DNA from: Gordonia sp. (in: high G+C Gram-positive bacteria)
Lineage (GTDB): Bacteria; Actinomycetota; Actinomycetes; Mycobacteriales; Mycobacteriaceae
DNA length: 64,000 nt
Reading direction: 5' to 3'
NCBI RefSeq assembly: GCF_020438995.1
Contig: NZ_JAGQTN010000024.1
Span: forward strand, 41,130 to 105,129
Below, piece by piece: positions 16,803 through 24,513 of this stretch. Position 1 is the first letter of the stretch; the number at the start of each line of letters is the position of its first letter. The notes beneath the pieces were generated by a model. The model did not search any database. It saw only the letters and a list, made by a program, of their open reading frames with translations, and was not told where the DNA came from. The translations under genes were made by a program, and so were the position numbers.

Positions 16803-17645
16803 ATGAACTCGCGCACCGCCCTTGCCCATGGTCATGGGGTCGTCTCGTTCGCGACCCTGCGGTCGGCCCTCGCCCACGCGGAGATCCGGCGACTGATCTC
16901 AGCCGGACAACTCCGACCGGTACGCAGGGGGTGGTATGCAGCGCCGTGGGCCGATAAGACCGTCGTCGCAGCGGTCGCCTCGGGCGGGGTGTGCAGTTGT
17001 GTGTCAGCGCTCAAGCTGGCCGGGGTGTGGGTGCCGAACATAGGTCGCCGCACCCACGCCCGTGCCTGCGGCGCGGCTCACCGCGCCAGGCCGGACAACG
17101 ACTTCTGCAGGCAATACGGCCGACCGGAGCCGGAAGACCAGGCCGTCGACGGCGTCGATGTGGCATTGCGTCACGCTGTGCGGTGCCTCGATGGCGAGGG
17201 AATCATCGTGGTCGTCGACTCGATCATCAACCTGGGCCTGGCAGGCAGGGATGAGGTCGCCCACCTGCTACGACAGTGTCCCGCCGAGGTCCGAAATCTC
17301 GTGGACAAATGCGACACCGCCGAATCCGGGACCGAAACGATGGTCCGGTGCCGCCTGCGGGCCCACAACGTCAAGCTGACCCCACAGGTGTGGATCCGCG
17401 GGATCGGCCGGGTGGACTTCCTGGTGGGCAACCGGCTGATCATCGAAGTCGACAGTGAGGAGTTTCATCATAACGTCGCGCAGTTCCACAAAGACCGGGA
17501 ACGTGACCGCATTGCCGTCGAAAAGGGATACCTGGTGGTCAGGTTGACCTACCACGACATAGTCCGTGACTGGGCCGCCGCAGAGGAATCCATTCTTGAA
17601 ATTGTCCGGCGCCGCGACCACCTCCGTCACAAACTCCACCGCTGA
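16803..17645 (+). CDS. AbiEi-like N-terminus fused to a DUF559 (VSR-like) nuclease-type domain
   Basis: A 280-residue protein. The N-terminus (about residues 1-60) has the winged-helix pattern of AbiEi antitoxins, with V-S-F-A-T-L-R, R-R-L-I-S-A-G-Q-L-R-P-V-R-R-G-W-Y. The C-terminus (about residues 190-270) has R-V-D-F-L-V-G-N-R-L-I-I-E-V-D-S-E-E-F-H, then D-R-E-R-D and a terminal helix, matching DUF559 endonuclease-like domains (D, E-V-D core). Such solitary proteins are common in actinobacteria and their function is unknown; no AbiEii toxin follows. The ATG at 16803 is preferred over an upstream GTG. The last six codons and the stop (C-G-C-T-G-A) are supplied by copy 4 of the 73-bp palindrome. 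Confidence 0.75.
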   Translation: MNSRTALAHGHGVVSFATLRSALAHAEIRRLISAGQLRPVRRGWYAAPWADKTVVAAVASGGVCSCVSALKLAGVWVPNIGRRTHARACGAAHRARPDNDFCRQYGRPEPEDQAVDGVDVALRHAVRCLDGEGIIVVVDSIINLGLAGRDEVAHLLRQCPAEVRNLVDKCDTAESGTETMVRCRLRAHNVKLTPQVWIRGIGRVDFLVGNRLIIEVDSEEFHHNVAQFHKDRERDRIAVEKGYLVVRLTYHDIVRDWAAAEESILEIVRRRDHLRHKLHR

Positions 17646-17698
17646 GGCCCCGCATCGCAATAATCTCCCCGCCGGGTCTCAGCGGTGGGGTTTGTGAC
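17626..17698. repeat. 73-bp palindromic element, copy 4 (contains a CDS stop)
   Basis: The left arm GTCACAAACTCCACCGCTGA pairs with TCAGCGGTGGGGTTTGTGAC with one mismatch. The loop is GCATCGCAATAATCTCC. It sits between two convergent genes, overlaps the last 20 bases of the left one and ends four bases before the stop of the right one. It could terminate both. Confidence 0.92.
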
Positions 17699-17702
17699 AG
17701 GG

Positions 17703-18200
17703 TCAGGCGGGGGTGACCCAGGTGGTGATGTCGCAGTGGACCACCTCGATGCCGTCGGTGTCGCGGATCTCGATGGAGACCACCACGTCGGTGCCCTCGG
17801 TGATCGTGGCGAAGTCGATCGGATGGGCGAGGGTGGCGGTGGCGGTGAGGCGGGTGTTGGCCTTGGTCAGGTACTGCGCCGACATGCCCTTGGGGATCCA
17901 GCGGTGGGTGGTGGGGGTGGTGGCCTCCATCAACATGCCCATGGCGACCTCGGCGAGGTTGCAGGCGGCGATGGCGTGGAAGGTACCGATGTGGTTGTGG
18001 ATGCCGAACCACTTGGGTGCGGAGACCACGCAGCGTCCGGGTTCCATCTCCGAGACGTAGGGCAGGATCGTGCCGAAGTAGGGGACCCGGGCCACCATGC
18101 CCAGGGAGAACAGTGCATTGCCGACGACGTTGTCGGGCAGTTTGCGACGAAGACGGTAGGTGGCGCTTCCGGCCGCGGTGGAGATCGACATGCGCGCCAT
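17703..18200 (-). CDS. DUF4442/hotdog-fold thioesterase-like protein
   Basis: A 165-residue single-domain protein. The segment G-I-H-N-H-I-G-T-F-H-A-I-A-A-C-N-L-A-E-V with a following long helix, then a run of beta strands, resembles the DUF4442 branch of hotdog-fold acyl-CoA-binding proteins and thioesterases. Substrate is unknown. An alternative start is the ATG at 18191. A palindrome, CTTACTGCTTGGTAAG, lies directly before the start codon and may be an operator. It converges on the AbiEi/DUF559 gene. Confidence 0.65.
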   Translation of the reverse strand: MARMSISTAAGSATYRLRRKLPDNVVGNALFSLGMVARVPYFGTILPYVSEMEPGRCVVSAPKWFGIHNHIGTFHAIAACNLAEVAMGMLMEATTPTTHRWIPKGMSAQYLTKANTRLTATATLAHPIDFATITEGTDVVVSIEIRDTDGIEVVHCDITTWVTPA

Positions 18201-18216
18201 CTTACTGCTTGGTAAG
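18201..18216. promoter_or_regulatory. Palindrome at the start of the DUF4442 gene
   Basis: CTTACTGCTTGGTAAG has 5-bp complementary ends (CTTAC/GTAAG) and abuts the ATG at 18200. The location and size suit a TetR-type operator. Only symmetry supports it. Confidence 0.35.
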
Positions 18217-18224
18217 AAGTGGGA

Positions 18225-18950
18225 CTACTGGGCGAACGGAGCGAGCAGGCCCGCATACGGCTTGGCCGGCGGCGGCGCGAACTCGCCGGTGCGGGTGCCG
18301 GTGCGCAGGCCCATCGCGGCCATCGCGGTCAGCATCCCCACCCCGGCGGCGATGCCGTCGATCACGGGCGCACCCACGTCGTCACCGATGCCGGCGGCGA
18401 ATTCGGCCATCCCGGCGCAACCGAGGACCACCGCGTCCGAGCCGTCGGTGGTCAGCGCTTCCGCGCACATCTTGGTGATGACGGCGAGCGCCTCGGGATC
18501 GGTCTCCAACTCCAGAACGGGGATCTCGCAGGCGTGAATGCCGCGGCAGCTGCGGGTGAATCCGTAGTGCCCGACCAGGTCGGCGGCTCGGCCGATGGTG
18601 CGGCCGGCGGTGGTGACGATCGAGAATCCGCGGCCCAGCGGTGCGGCGAGATGCATTGCCGCCTCGGCGATCCCGAGTACCGGGGCCTTGGCGACCTCGC
18701 GTGCGGCGTCAAGTCCGGGATCGCCGAAGCACGCCAGCAGATAGCCGTCGGCTCCCGGGTGGTCCGCGATCGCGGCGAGGACGCCGGGCACGGCCAGCGC
18801 CTCGTCGTAGTGGCTTTCGATCGAGGCCGGCCCCATCGTGGAGGTGACCGAGACGATCTCGGCGTCGGGCCGGGCGACGGTACGGGCGGCACTGTCGATG
18901 ACGGCCGTCATCGACGCGGTGGTGTTGGGGTTGATGACGACGATGCGCAT
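18225..18950 (-). CDS. Asp/Glu/hydantoin racemase family protein
   Basis: A 241-residue protein starting M-R-I-V-V-I-N-P-N-T-T, the hallmark start of the hydantoin-racemase branch. The two catalytic cysteines are visible in L-L-A-C-F-G-D-P-G and V-V-L-G-C-A-G-M. Family members racemise 5-substituted hydantoins or allantoin by a two-base mechanism. The longer frame to 18986 was rejected because homologues begin at M-R-I-V-V. It lies downstream of an NCS1 permease of the hydantoin type, so uptake and racemisation of a hydantoin- or ureide-like compound is likely. No hydantoinase or carbamoylase is in the window. Confidence 0.83.
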   Translation of the reverse strand: MRIVVINPNTTASMTAVIDSAARTVARPDAEIVSVTSTMGPASIESHYDEALAVPGVLAAIADHPGADGYLLACFGDPGLDAAREVAKAPVLGIAEAAMHLAAPLGRGFSIVTTAGRTIGRAADLVGHYGFTRSCRGIHACEIPVLELETDPEALAVITKMCAEALTTDGSDAVVLGCAGMAEFAAGIGDDVGAPVIDGIAAGVGMLTAMAAMGLRTGTRTGEFAPPPAKPYAGLLAPFAQ

Positions 18951-18985
18951 GTGGGCTCCCGGGGTGAGGAGGAGTGGTGACGACA

Positions 18986-19016
18986 CCGGCCCCCTCGTGA
19001 CTCACGAGGGGGCCGG
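18986..19016. terminator. Strong hairpin terminator of the NCS1 permease
   Basis: CCGGCCCCCTCGTGA is followed after one base by its perfect complement, a 15-bp stem. It lies just past the 3' end of the permease gene (minus strand) and before the racemase gene, so the two may be separately transcribed or attenuated. Confidence 0.75.
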
Positions 19017-19035
19017 CGCGAGAACACAGGACCGC

Positions 19036-20601
19036 TCAGTACAGCGTGCGTTCGGCGGATCCGTCGGCGGCGTCGGCACCGACCACGGGCTCGACACCGG
19101 AGTCGTAGAGGAATGTCTTCGGCGCGTACTTCATCCCGGTCCAGTAGACGGCCCCGGCGACACCGGCGCCGATGAACCAGGTGAAGCTCGCGGCGTAGGC
19201 GGTACCCCAGATGACCACGCACAGCGGCGGTATCAGACCCACGACGGTCGCGATCACCGCGACCGGATTCCAGCCCTTGCGGTATGCGTACGTGGCGCCC
19301 GGTTCCATGCTGAACAGGTCGTCGACGACGATCTTCTGCTTCTTGATCAGATAGAAGTCGACCAGGAGGATGCCGAACAGCGGGCCGATGACCGCGCCGA
19401 GGGTGTCCAGCGTGTAATGGATCGCGTCGGGGTTGTTGAACAGGTTCCACGGGGTGATCAGCACCGAACCGACCGCGGCGATCATTCCGCCGGTGCGCCA
19501 GGTGATCTTGGTCGGCGCGACGTTGGAGAAGTCGAAGGCGGGGGAGACGAAGTTGGCGACGATGTTGATACCGATGGTGGCGATCGCGAAGGTGAGCACG
19601 CCCAGGACCGCGGCGGTGGTGTTGTCGATGCGGTCGACGATGTGCACCGGGTCGGTGATGATCGCGCCGTTCTCATCCTTGCCGATGACGGTGACGCCCG
19701 CCGAGACGGTGCACACCACCAGGAGCGAGAAGAACAGGAAGTTGACCGGCAGTCCCCAGAAGTTCCCCTTCTTGACCTCGCCGAATGTCTTTCCGTAGCG
19801 GGAGAAGTCACCGAAGTTGAGCATCGGTCCCGAGAAGTACGACACCACAAGGGCTATCGCTCCGATGGTGGCGGTCACCGAATCCCAGCCCACTTTTCCG
19901 GGTCCGACGGACAGATCCAGTGAGACGTTGCTCCAGCCCGCTTTGGCGATGAGGTAGCCGGCCAGAATCACCATCACGACGTACACGGCGGGTCCGCAGA
20001 AATCGATGAATTTGCGGATGGTCTCCATACCGTTCCAGAAGACGATGGCCTGCAGAATCCACATAAGGATGAAGCCGCCCCATCCGAGGATGCTCAGGCC
20101 GAGGAATCCGTAGTCGTCGACGACGTCATATTTCGCCAGGCTCGGCCAGAACTTGATGGCCAGCAGGCCGAATGCCACCGAGGCCAGGTAGGTCTGGATT
20201 CCATACCAGGCGACGGCGATCAGCCCGCGCAGGATGGCCGGGATGTTGGCGCCCATCACGCCGAATGACACCCGGGTGGTCACCGGATACGGAACCCCCG
20301 CCAGCTGTGACGGTTTGGCCACCAGGTTGCACAGGATGTTGACGGCCACGATGCCGATGATCAGCGCCACCAGCACCTGCCAGGCGGCGATACCGAGGGC
20401 GAAGAGGCTGCCGGCGAAGACATATCCGCCGACACTGTGAATATCGGACATCCAGAAAGCAAAGATGTTGTACCAGGTCCAGCTTTGCTTGCGCAGTGGT
20501 GCGAGGTCGCTGTTGGTCAATCGTTGGTGATACTCGAGTTTTATGACACTTTCACCGGCGGCGCTGTGCGCGGTCGCAGGGGCGTTTTCCGTGGCGGTCA
20601 T
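19036..20601 (-). CDS. NCS1-family nucleobase/hydantoin permease
   Basis: A 521-residue integral membrane protein with about 12 hydrophobic helices. The N-terminal segment N-S-D-L-A-P-L-R-K-Q-S-W-T-W-Y-N-I-F-A-F-W-M-S-D-I-H-S-V-G-G is a close match to Mhp1-type sodium/hydantoin symporters; W-Y-G-I-Q-T-Y and G-W-G-G-F-I-L are further family blocks. It should import a hydantoin, allantoin or pyrimidine-like substrate with a cation. GAGGAGAA precedes the ATG. The neighbours are a racemase and a GntR regulator, which form a small uptake and conversion locus. Confidence 0.88.
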   Translation of the reverse strand: MTATENAPATAHSAAGESVIKLEYHQRLTNSDLAPLRKQSWTWYNIFAFWMSDIHSVGGYVFAGSLFALGIAAWQVLVALIIGIVAVNILCNLVAKPSQLAGVPYPVTTRVSFGVMGANIPAILRGLIAVAWYGIQTYLASVAFGLLAIKFWPSLAKYDVVDDYGFLGLSILGWGGFILMWILQAIVFWNGMETIRKFIDFCGPAVYVVMVILAGYLIAKAGWSNVSLDLSVGPGKVGWDSVTATIGAIALVVSYFSGPMLNFGDFSRYGKTFGEVKKGNFWGLPVNFLFFSLLVVCTVSAGVTVIGKDENGAIITDPVHIVDRIDNTTAAVLGVLTFAIATIGINIVANFVSPAFDFSNVAPTKITWRTGGMIAAVGSVLITPWNLFNNPDAIHYTLDTLGAVIGPLFGILLVDFYLIKKQKIVVDDLFSMEPGATYAYRKGWNPVAVIATVVGLIPPLCVVIWGTAYAASFTWFIGAGVAGAVYWTGMKYAPKTFLYDSGVEPVVGADAADGSAERTLY

Positions 20602-20757
20602 GATTTCTCCTCGGTTAAGCCGGACGTCGGGTCGACGTTGACGGTTTTCAACCTAGGAACAGTGTGTTACTCGGCGATTACCTCGCCGATATATTTTTCC
20701 TCCGGCCCGGATCGATCTGATGAGCATTGCGGCTGATCGGTCCCGGATAGATGAGTC

Positions 20758-21483
20758 CTATTGTGGGCCAGAATGATCCGGCCGCAGCGTGAGATCGGGT
20801 TCGGCGGTGACGATCGCCTCGCCAAGCCGGGTGTGGTGGCGCCGGGCGAGATTCAGGACGGTGTCGGTGTCGTGGGCGGCCGCCGCGTCGAGTATCCGCG
20901 CGTGGTCGTCGTTGAGGGTGTGCTGAATGTCCTCGGACACCGATCGCATCACCTGGAACGGTTCGGTGAGATTCCACGTCGATTCGAACATGTTGAGCAG
21001 GCGCGGCATCGCGCACGGCAGTACGAGCTGGCGGTGGAATTTGCGCGAGACGTCGTGAAAGGACTTGCGGTCACGGAATTTGGTGGCCGTCAGCAATTGC
21101 TCGTGATACCGGCGGGCGCGGGCGAGGTCGTCGTCGGTGGCCTTGTCGACGGCGCGGGCGAGCGCGGCCTCCTCCAGGACGCCGCGGACGAAGTAGATCT
21201 CGTGCAACTCCTCCACCGACAGCAGGCTGACGTTGTAGCCACCGTGCGGCCGGTGGTCGACGAGGCCTTCACCGATCAGCGTCTTGAGTGCCTCGCGGAC
21301 CGGGATGGCGCTCACGGCGAACGCGTATGCCACCTCCGCCGGCGGGATCTGGGTGCCGGGCGGCACTGACCCGGACAGGATGAGGCGGCGCAATTCTTCC
21401 AGGACGTTGGCGCGGGTGTTGCCCGAGCGGGTCTCGGCGAGCTGGGCGACGAGGTGGTTGGACACCGGACGTGGGGGCCTCAC
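20758..21483 (-). CDS. GntR-family (FCD) transcriptional regulator
   Basis: A 241-residue regulator. The N-terminal winged helix has V-L-E-E-L-R-R-L-I-L-S-G-S-V-P-P-G-T-Q-I and V-S-A-I-P-V-R-E-A-L-K-T-L-I-G-E-G-L-V, the GntR signature. The C-terminal FCD effector domain has E-I-Y-F-V-R-G-V-L-E-E-A-A-L and the His/Asp ligands (D-D-H-A-R-I) for a metal-bound organic acid. The start is a GTG at 21483 with a -10-like TACGCT ending six bases before it and no ribosome site, so it may be leaderless. It probably controls the adjacent permease and racemase; about 156 bp separate it from the permease. Confidence 0.83.
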   Translation of the reverse strand: MRPPRPVSNHLVAQLAETRSGNTRANVLEELRRLILSGSVPPGTQIPPAEVAYAFAVSAIPVREALKTLIGEGLVDHRPHGGYNVSLLSVEELHEIYFVRGVLEEAALARAVDKATDDDLARARRYHEQLLTATKFRDRKSFHDVSRKFHRQLVLPCAMPRLLNMFESTWNLTEPFQVMRSVSEDIQHTLNDDHARILDAAAAHDTDTVLNLARRHHTRLGEAIVTAEPDLTLRPDHSGPQ

Positions 21484-21661
21484 CTCAAGAGCGTAATCCC
21501 GTCGTGCGTTCGCGGCAGCGCGAACAAGCGGGCGGTCGGTGTGGCGAGGGGGCGGCCGGGACGGGCGGTGGGACCAAAGTCACTTGACGACGATGGTGAC
21601 GGAGCTCCGCCGGCGGCGTAACGTTTACTTTCGTCAATCAACTATCTAGGAGGCTTTGCCG

Positions 21662-22096
21662 ATGGCGCCGCGACACGAGACGGTCGTCGAACTCGTCGAC
21701 GAGATGTCGTTGCTGCTGCGCGCAGCACGCGCGATGGCACAGCGCACGTCGGCCCGGGTCGACATGCCCGCGCCGCTGCTCGGACTCCTGTGGACGCTGT
21801 ATGTCCACGGTGCGCTGCGGCAGAACCAGCTCGCCGAGAAGCTGTGCATCAGCGAATCCGCACTCAGCCGGCAGATCGCGGTCCTGGCCGCCGACGGGCT
21901 CATCGAACGCGCCCGGTGCGAGGACGACGGGCGCGTGAGTCTCGTACAGATCAGCGAGGCGGGCCGGGAACGGATGAATACCGCACTCGAACACCGGGTG
22001 GACGAGTACGCGCCCAAGTTCGCCGACTGGTCCGAGGAGCAGACCCGGGAGGTGCTCGAGACGATCGCCAGACTCCGGCAGGCGATCGCCGAGTGA
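21662..22096 (+). CDS. MarR-family regulator
   Basis: A 144-residue winged-helix protein. L-R-Q-N-Q-L-A-E-K-L-C-I-S-E-S-A-L-S-R-Q-I-A-V-L-A-A-D-G-L-I-E-R and D-D-G-R-V are the MarR recognition helix and wing; flanking helices give the dimer interface. The ATG at 21662 follows AGGAGG by eight bases; an in-frame TTG at 21656 is less likely. It is 75 bp from a multidrug MFS gene on the same strand, and is a probable local repressor of that pump. Confidence 0.85.
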   Translation: MAPRHETVVELVDEMSLLLRAARAMAQRTSARVDMPAPLLGLLWTLYVHGALRQNQLAEKLCISESALSRQIAVLAADGLIERARCEDDGRVSLVQISEAGRERMNTALEHRVDEYAPKFADWSEEQTREVLETIARLRQAIAE

Positions 22097-22171
22097 GCGG
22101 CGCGCGGCAGGTAATGCACGGCCCGGTCGCGCAATCGAACAAGTTTTTCTGAAGATTTGAAGAAGTAGAGG

Positions 22172-23791
22172 ATGAGGAAATTGAGTGCACCAACGAGCGC
22201 GGCGGACACGGCATCGTCGCCGACCGTCGCCATGACGCACCGCGAGGTGCTGGAGGCGATGACCGGTCTCCTGGCGGGCCTGTTCACGGCCCTGCTGTCG
22301 ACGACCATCGTCTCGACCGCGCTGCCGACCATCGTCGGTGACCTCAAGGGGACCCAGACCCAGTACGCCTGGGTCGTCACCGTGGCACTGCTGGCGAACG
22401 CGGCATCGACACCCATCTGGGGCAAGCTGTCGGACCTGTTCAACAAGAAGCTCCTGGTTCAGCTCTCGTTGATCATCTTCGTGGCCGGTTCGGCGCTCGC
22501 CGGAGCGGCCCACAACATGGAACTGTTGCTCGTCGGGCGCGTCGTGCAGGGCCTGGGCATGGGCGGTCTGACCGCGCTGGTCGTCGCGATCATCGGCTCG
22601 ATCGTCCCGCCGCGCGAACGCGGCCGGTACTCGGGTTACATGGGTGCGGTGATGGCCGTGGCGATGGCCGGCGGTCCGGTTCTCGGCGGTGTCATCGCCG
22701 ACAGCCCGCTCGGTTGGCGCTGGTGCTTCTACGTCTGCATCCCGCTCGCCGTCGTCGCGCTCGGTCTGTTGCAGCGCACCCTGCATCTGGAGACGCAGCG
22801 CAAGTCCGAGGTCAGCATCGACTGGCTCGGCGCCACCCTGATGACCGCGGGCGTCAGCGTCCTGCTGATCTGGGTCTCGTTCGCCGGCAAGGCCGATTAC
22901 TACGAGTGGATCTCGCCCGAGAGTGCCTACTACGTGATCGGTGGCCTGGCCCTGCTGGGGCTGACCGTGTACGTCGAATCCAAGGCCAAGGATCCGGTCA
23001 TCCCGCTCAAGATCATCGCCGAGCGCACCACCGCGCTGGCGATCATCGCCTCGGTCATGGTCGGTCTGGCACTCTTCGGTGCCATCACGTTCCTGGGGCA
23101 GTACTTCCAGACCGCGCGGCACTACAGCCCCACCGAGGCCGGACTGCTGACCATCCCGATGGTCGTCGGCATGCTCACCGGCACCATGTTCTCCGGTCTG
23201 ATGATCACGCGCTTCGGCAAATGGAAGCCCTTCATCATCGGCGGGTCGATCCTGTTGACCATCGGCCTGGCCCTGCTGGGCACCATCGACCACGCCACAC
23301 CGATCGCCGCGATCAGCGTCTACATGTTCGTCATGGGCCTGGGCACCGGTTCGCTGATGCAGAACCTGGTCCTGGCGGTGCAGAACACCGTCAGCGTGCA
23401 GGACATCGGCGCGGCCTCGGCCAATGTCGCCTTCTTCCGGACCTTCGGCGGTGCGATCGGTGTCTCGGTGCTCGGTTCGGTATTGGCGACCCACGTCGCC
23501 GATCTGTCCGAGAGCGGACTGGCCAAGCTCGGCATCGACACCAGCAAACAGTCCGGCGGCGGCAATCTCGACATCAAGTCGCTGCCCGAACCCGTCGCCG
23601 ATGTCATCAGGCACGCCTACGGTGACGCGACGGCGACGATCTTCCAGATCGGTGCCGCCTGTGCCGTGGTCGCGATCATCGCGATCCTGTTCATCCCGAA
23701 CCGGCCGCTGCGCAAGACCATCGACATCGAGACGCCGGCCGTCGAGGCCTCCGGTACGGAAGCCGACGCGCCGAGCCGTACTGCTGGTTGA
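22172..23791 (+). CDS. EmrB/QacA-type (DHA2) MFS multidrug transporter
   Basis: A 539-residue transporter with about 14 hydrophobic segments. L-L-S-T-T-I-V-S-T-A-L-P-T-I in helix 1, G-K-L-S-D-L-F-N-K-K between helices 2 and 3, and G-R-V-V-Q-G-L-G-M-G-G in helix 4 are DHA2 family motifs (the latter antiporter motif C follows as G-G-P-V-L-G-G). It is a likely proton-driven drug or toxic-compound exporter. Membership in one transcript with the upstream MarR gene is probable. The ligand is not predictable from sequence. Confidence 0.87.
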   Translation: MRKLSAPTSAADTASSPTVAMTHREVLEAMTGLLAGLFTALLSTTIVSTALPTIVGDLKGTQTQYAWVVTVALLANAASTPIWGKLSDLFNKKLLVQLSLIIFVAGSALAGAAHNMELLLVGRVVQGLGMGGLTALVVAIIGSIVPPRERGRYSGYMGAVMAVAMAGGPVLGGVIADSPLGWRWCFYVCIPLAVVALGLLQRTLHLETQRKSEVSIDWLGATLMTAGVSVLLIWVSFAGKADYYEWISPESAYYVIGGLALLGLTVYVESKAKDPVIPLKIIAERTTALAIIASVMVGLALFGAITFLGQYFQTARHYSPTEAGLLTIPMVVGMLTGTMFSGLMITRFGKWKPFIIGGSILLTIGLALLGTIDHATPIAAISVYMFVMGLGTGSLMQNLVLAVQNTVSVQDIGAASANVAFFRTFGGAIGVSVLGSVLATHVADLSESGLAKLGIDTSKQSGGGNLDIKSLPEPVADVIRHAYGDATATIFQIGAACAVVAIIAILFIPNRPLRKTIDIETPAVEASGTEADAPSRTAG

Positions 23792-24188
23792 GGCGCGAAG
23801 GGGGTGCGAGGTCCGCTGATTTGAACACCGCACCCCCGATGGTGCATAATTGTCAGGTTGCCTTGCCCGGGGCTGCGGTGAAACGCGGCCCCGGAACAGG
23901 TGAATAACTCCCAGGCTCCCGACACGGGGTCTGGCGTGTTCCGCGTGCAACCCTCATAGGTTCACGGTCACGACACGCCCGACCGCGGGTGCCGGAGCAC
24001 AACCGGCTTTCTCCAGTGGAAAGCCAACGTACAACGATAGATGAACAGCGTCGATCCCCGAATCTCACACGGGTGGTCATGTGACCGTCGGCCTCACGCG
24101 CCGATGTCTCAGGTGCTTTGGTGGCACCTGGCTGTGGCGGCCACGCGGTGTTCGTCTGTCGAGAACAACTGACGGAAGAGGACACAGC
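23792..24188 (+). promoter_or_regulatory. S10 operon leader region with three hairpins
   Basis: This 397-bp gap holds no gene. Three stem-loops lie in order: 23867-23894 (11-bp stem, CCGGGGCTGCG with CGCGGCCCCGG, loop GTGAAA), 24005-24025 (GGCTTTC/GAAAGCC, 7 bp) and 24110-24130 (CAGGTGC/GCACCTG, 7 bp, loop of 7). The first may instead be the terminator of the MFS gene. The last is about 58 bases before rpsJ and could be part of an autoregulatory leader. A GGAAGAGG ribosome site precedes the GTG start. Confidence 0.5.
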
Positions 24189-24494
24189 GTGGCGGGACAG
24201 AAGATCCGCATCAGGCTCAAGGCCTACGACCACGAGGCGATCGACGCTTCGGCGCGCAAAATCGTGGAGACCGTGACCCGTACGGGTGCACGCGTCGTCG
24301 GCCCGGTGCCGTTGCCCACCGAAAAGAATGTGTACTGCGTCATCCGTTCGCCGCACAAGTACAAGGACAGCCGCGAACACTTCGAGATGCGCACTCACAA
24401 GCGACTCATCGACATCCTCGACCCGACGCCGAAGACCGTCGACGCGCTTATGCGCATCGACCTTCCGGCCAGCGTCGACGTCAACATCCAGTAG
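24189..24494 (+). CDS. rpsJ: Ribosomal protein S10
   Basis: A 101-residue protein starting [16 protein letters not shown] with the S10 signature R-T-H-K-R-L-I-D-I. The GTG at 24189 was chosen because S10 is about 101 residues and begins here; upstream in-frame codons are not S10-like. It assembles the 3' domain of the 30S subunit head and is also NusE in antitermination. First gene of the S10 operon. Confidence 0.97.
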   Translation: MAGQKIRIRLKAYDHEAIDASARKIVETVTRTGARVVGPVPLPTEKNVYCVIRSPHKYKDSREHFEMRTHKRLIDILDPTPKTVDALMRIDLPASVDVNIQ

Positions 24495-24513
24495 GGCGGG
24501 GGCGAGAAAAGAC

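Noticed and set aside
22135-22148. A KstR-like site TCGAACAAGTTTTT before the MFS gene
   Set aside because: It has AACnnGTT but lacks the terminal A and is not symmetric outside the core.
21638-23950. A 770-codon open frame antisense to the MarR and MFS genes
   Set aside because: It is a shadow; both sense genes have strong family motifs and good ribosome sites.
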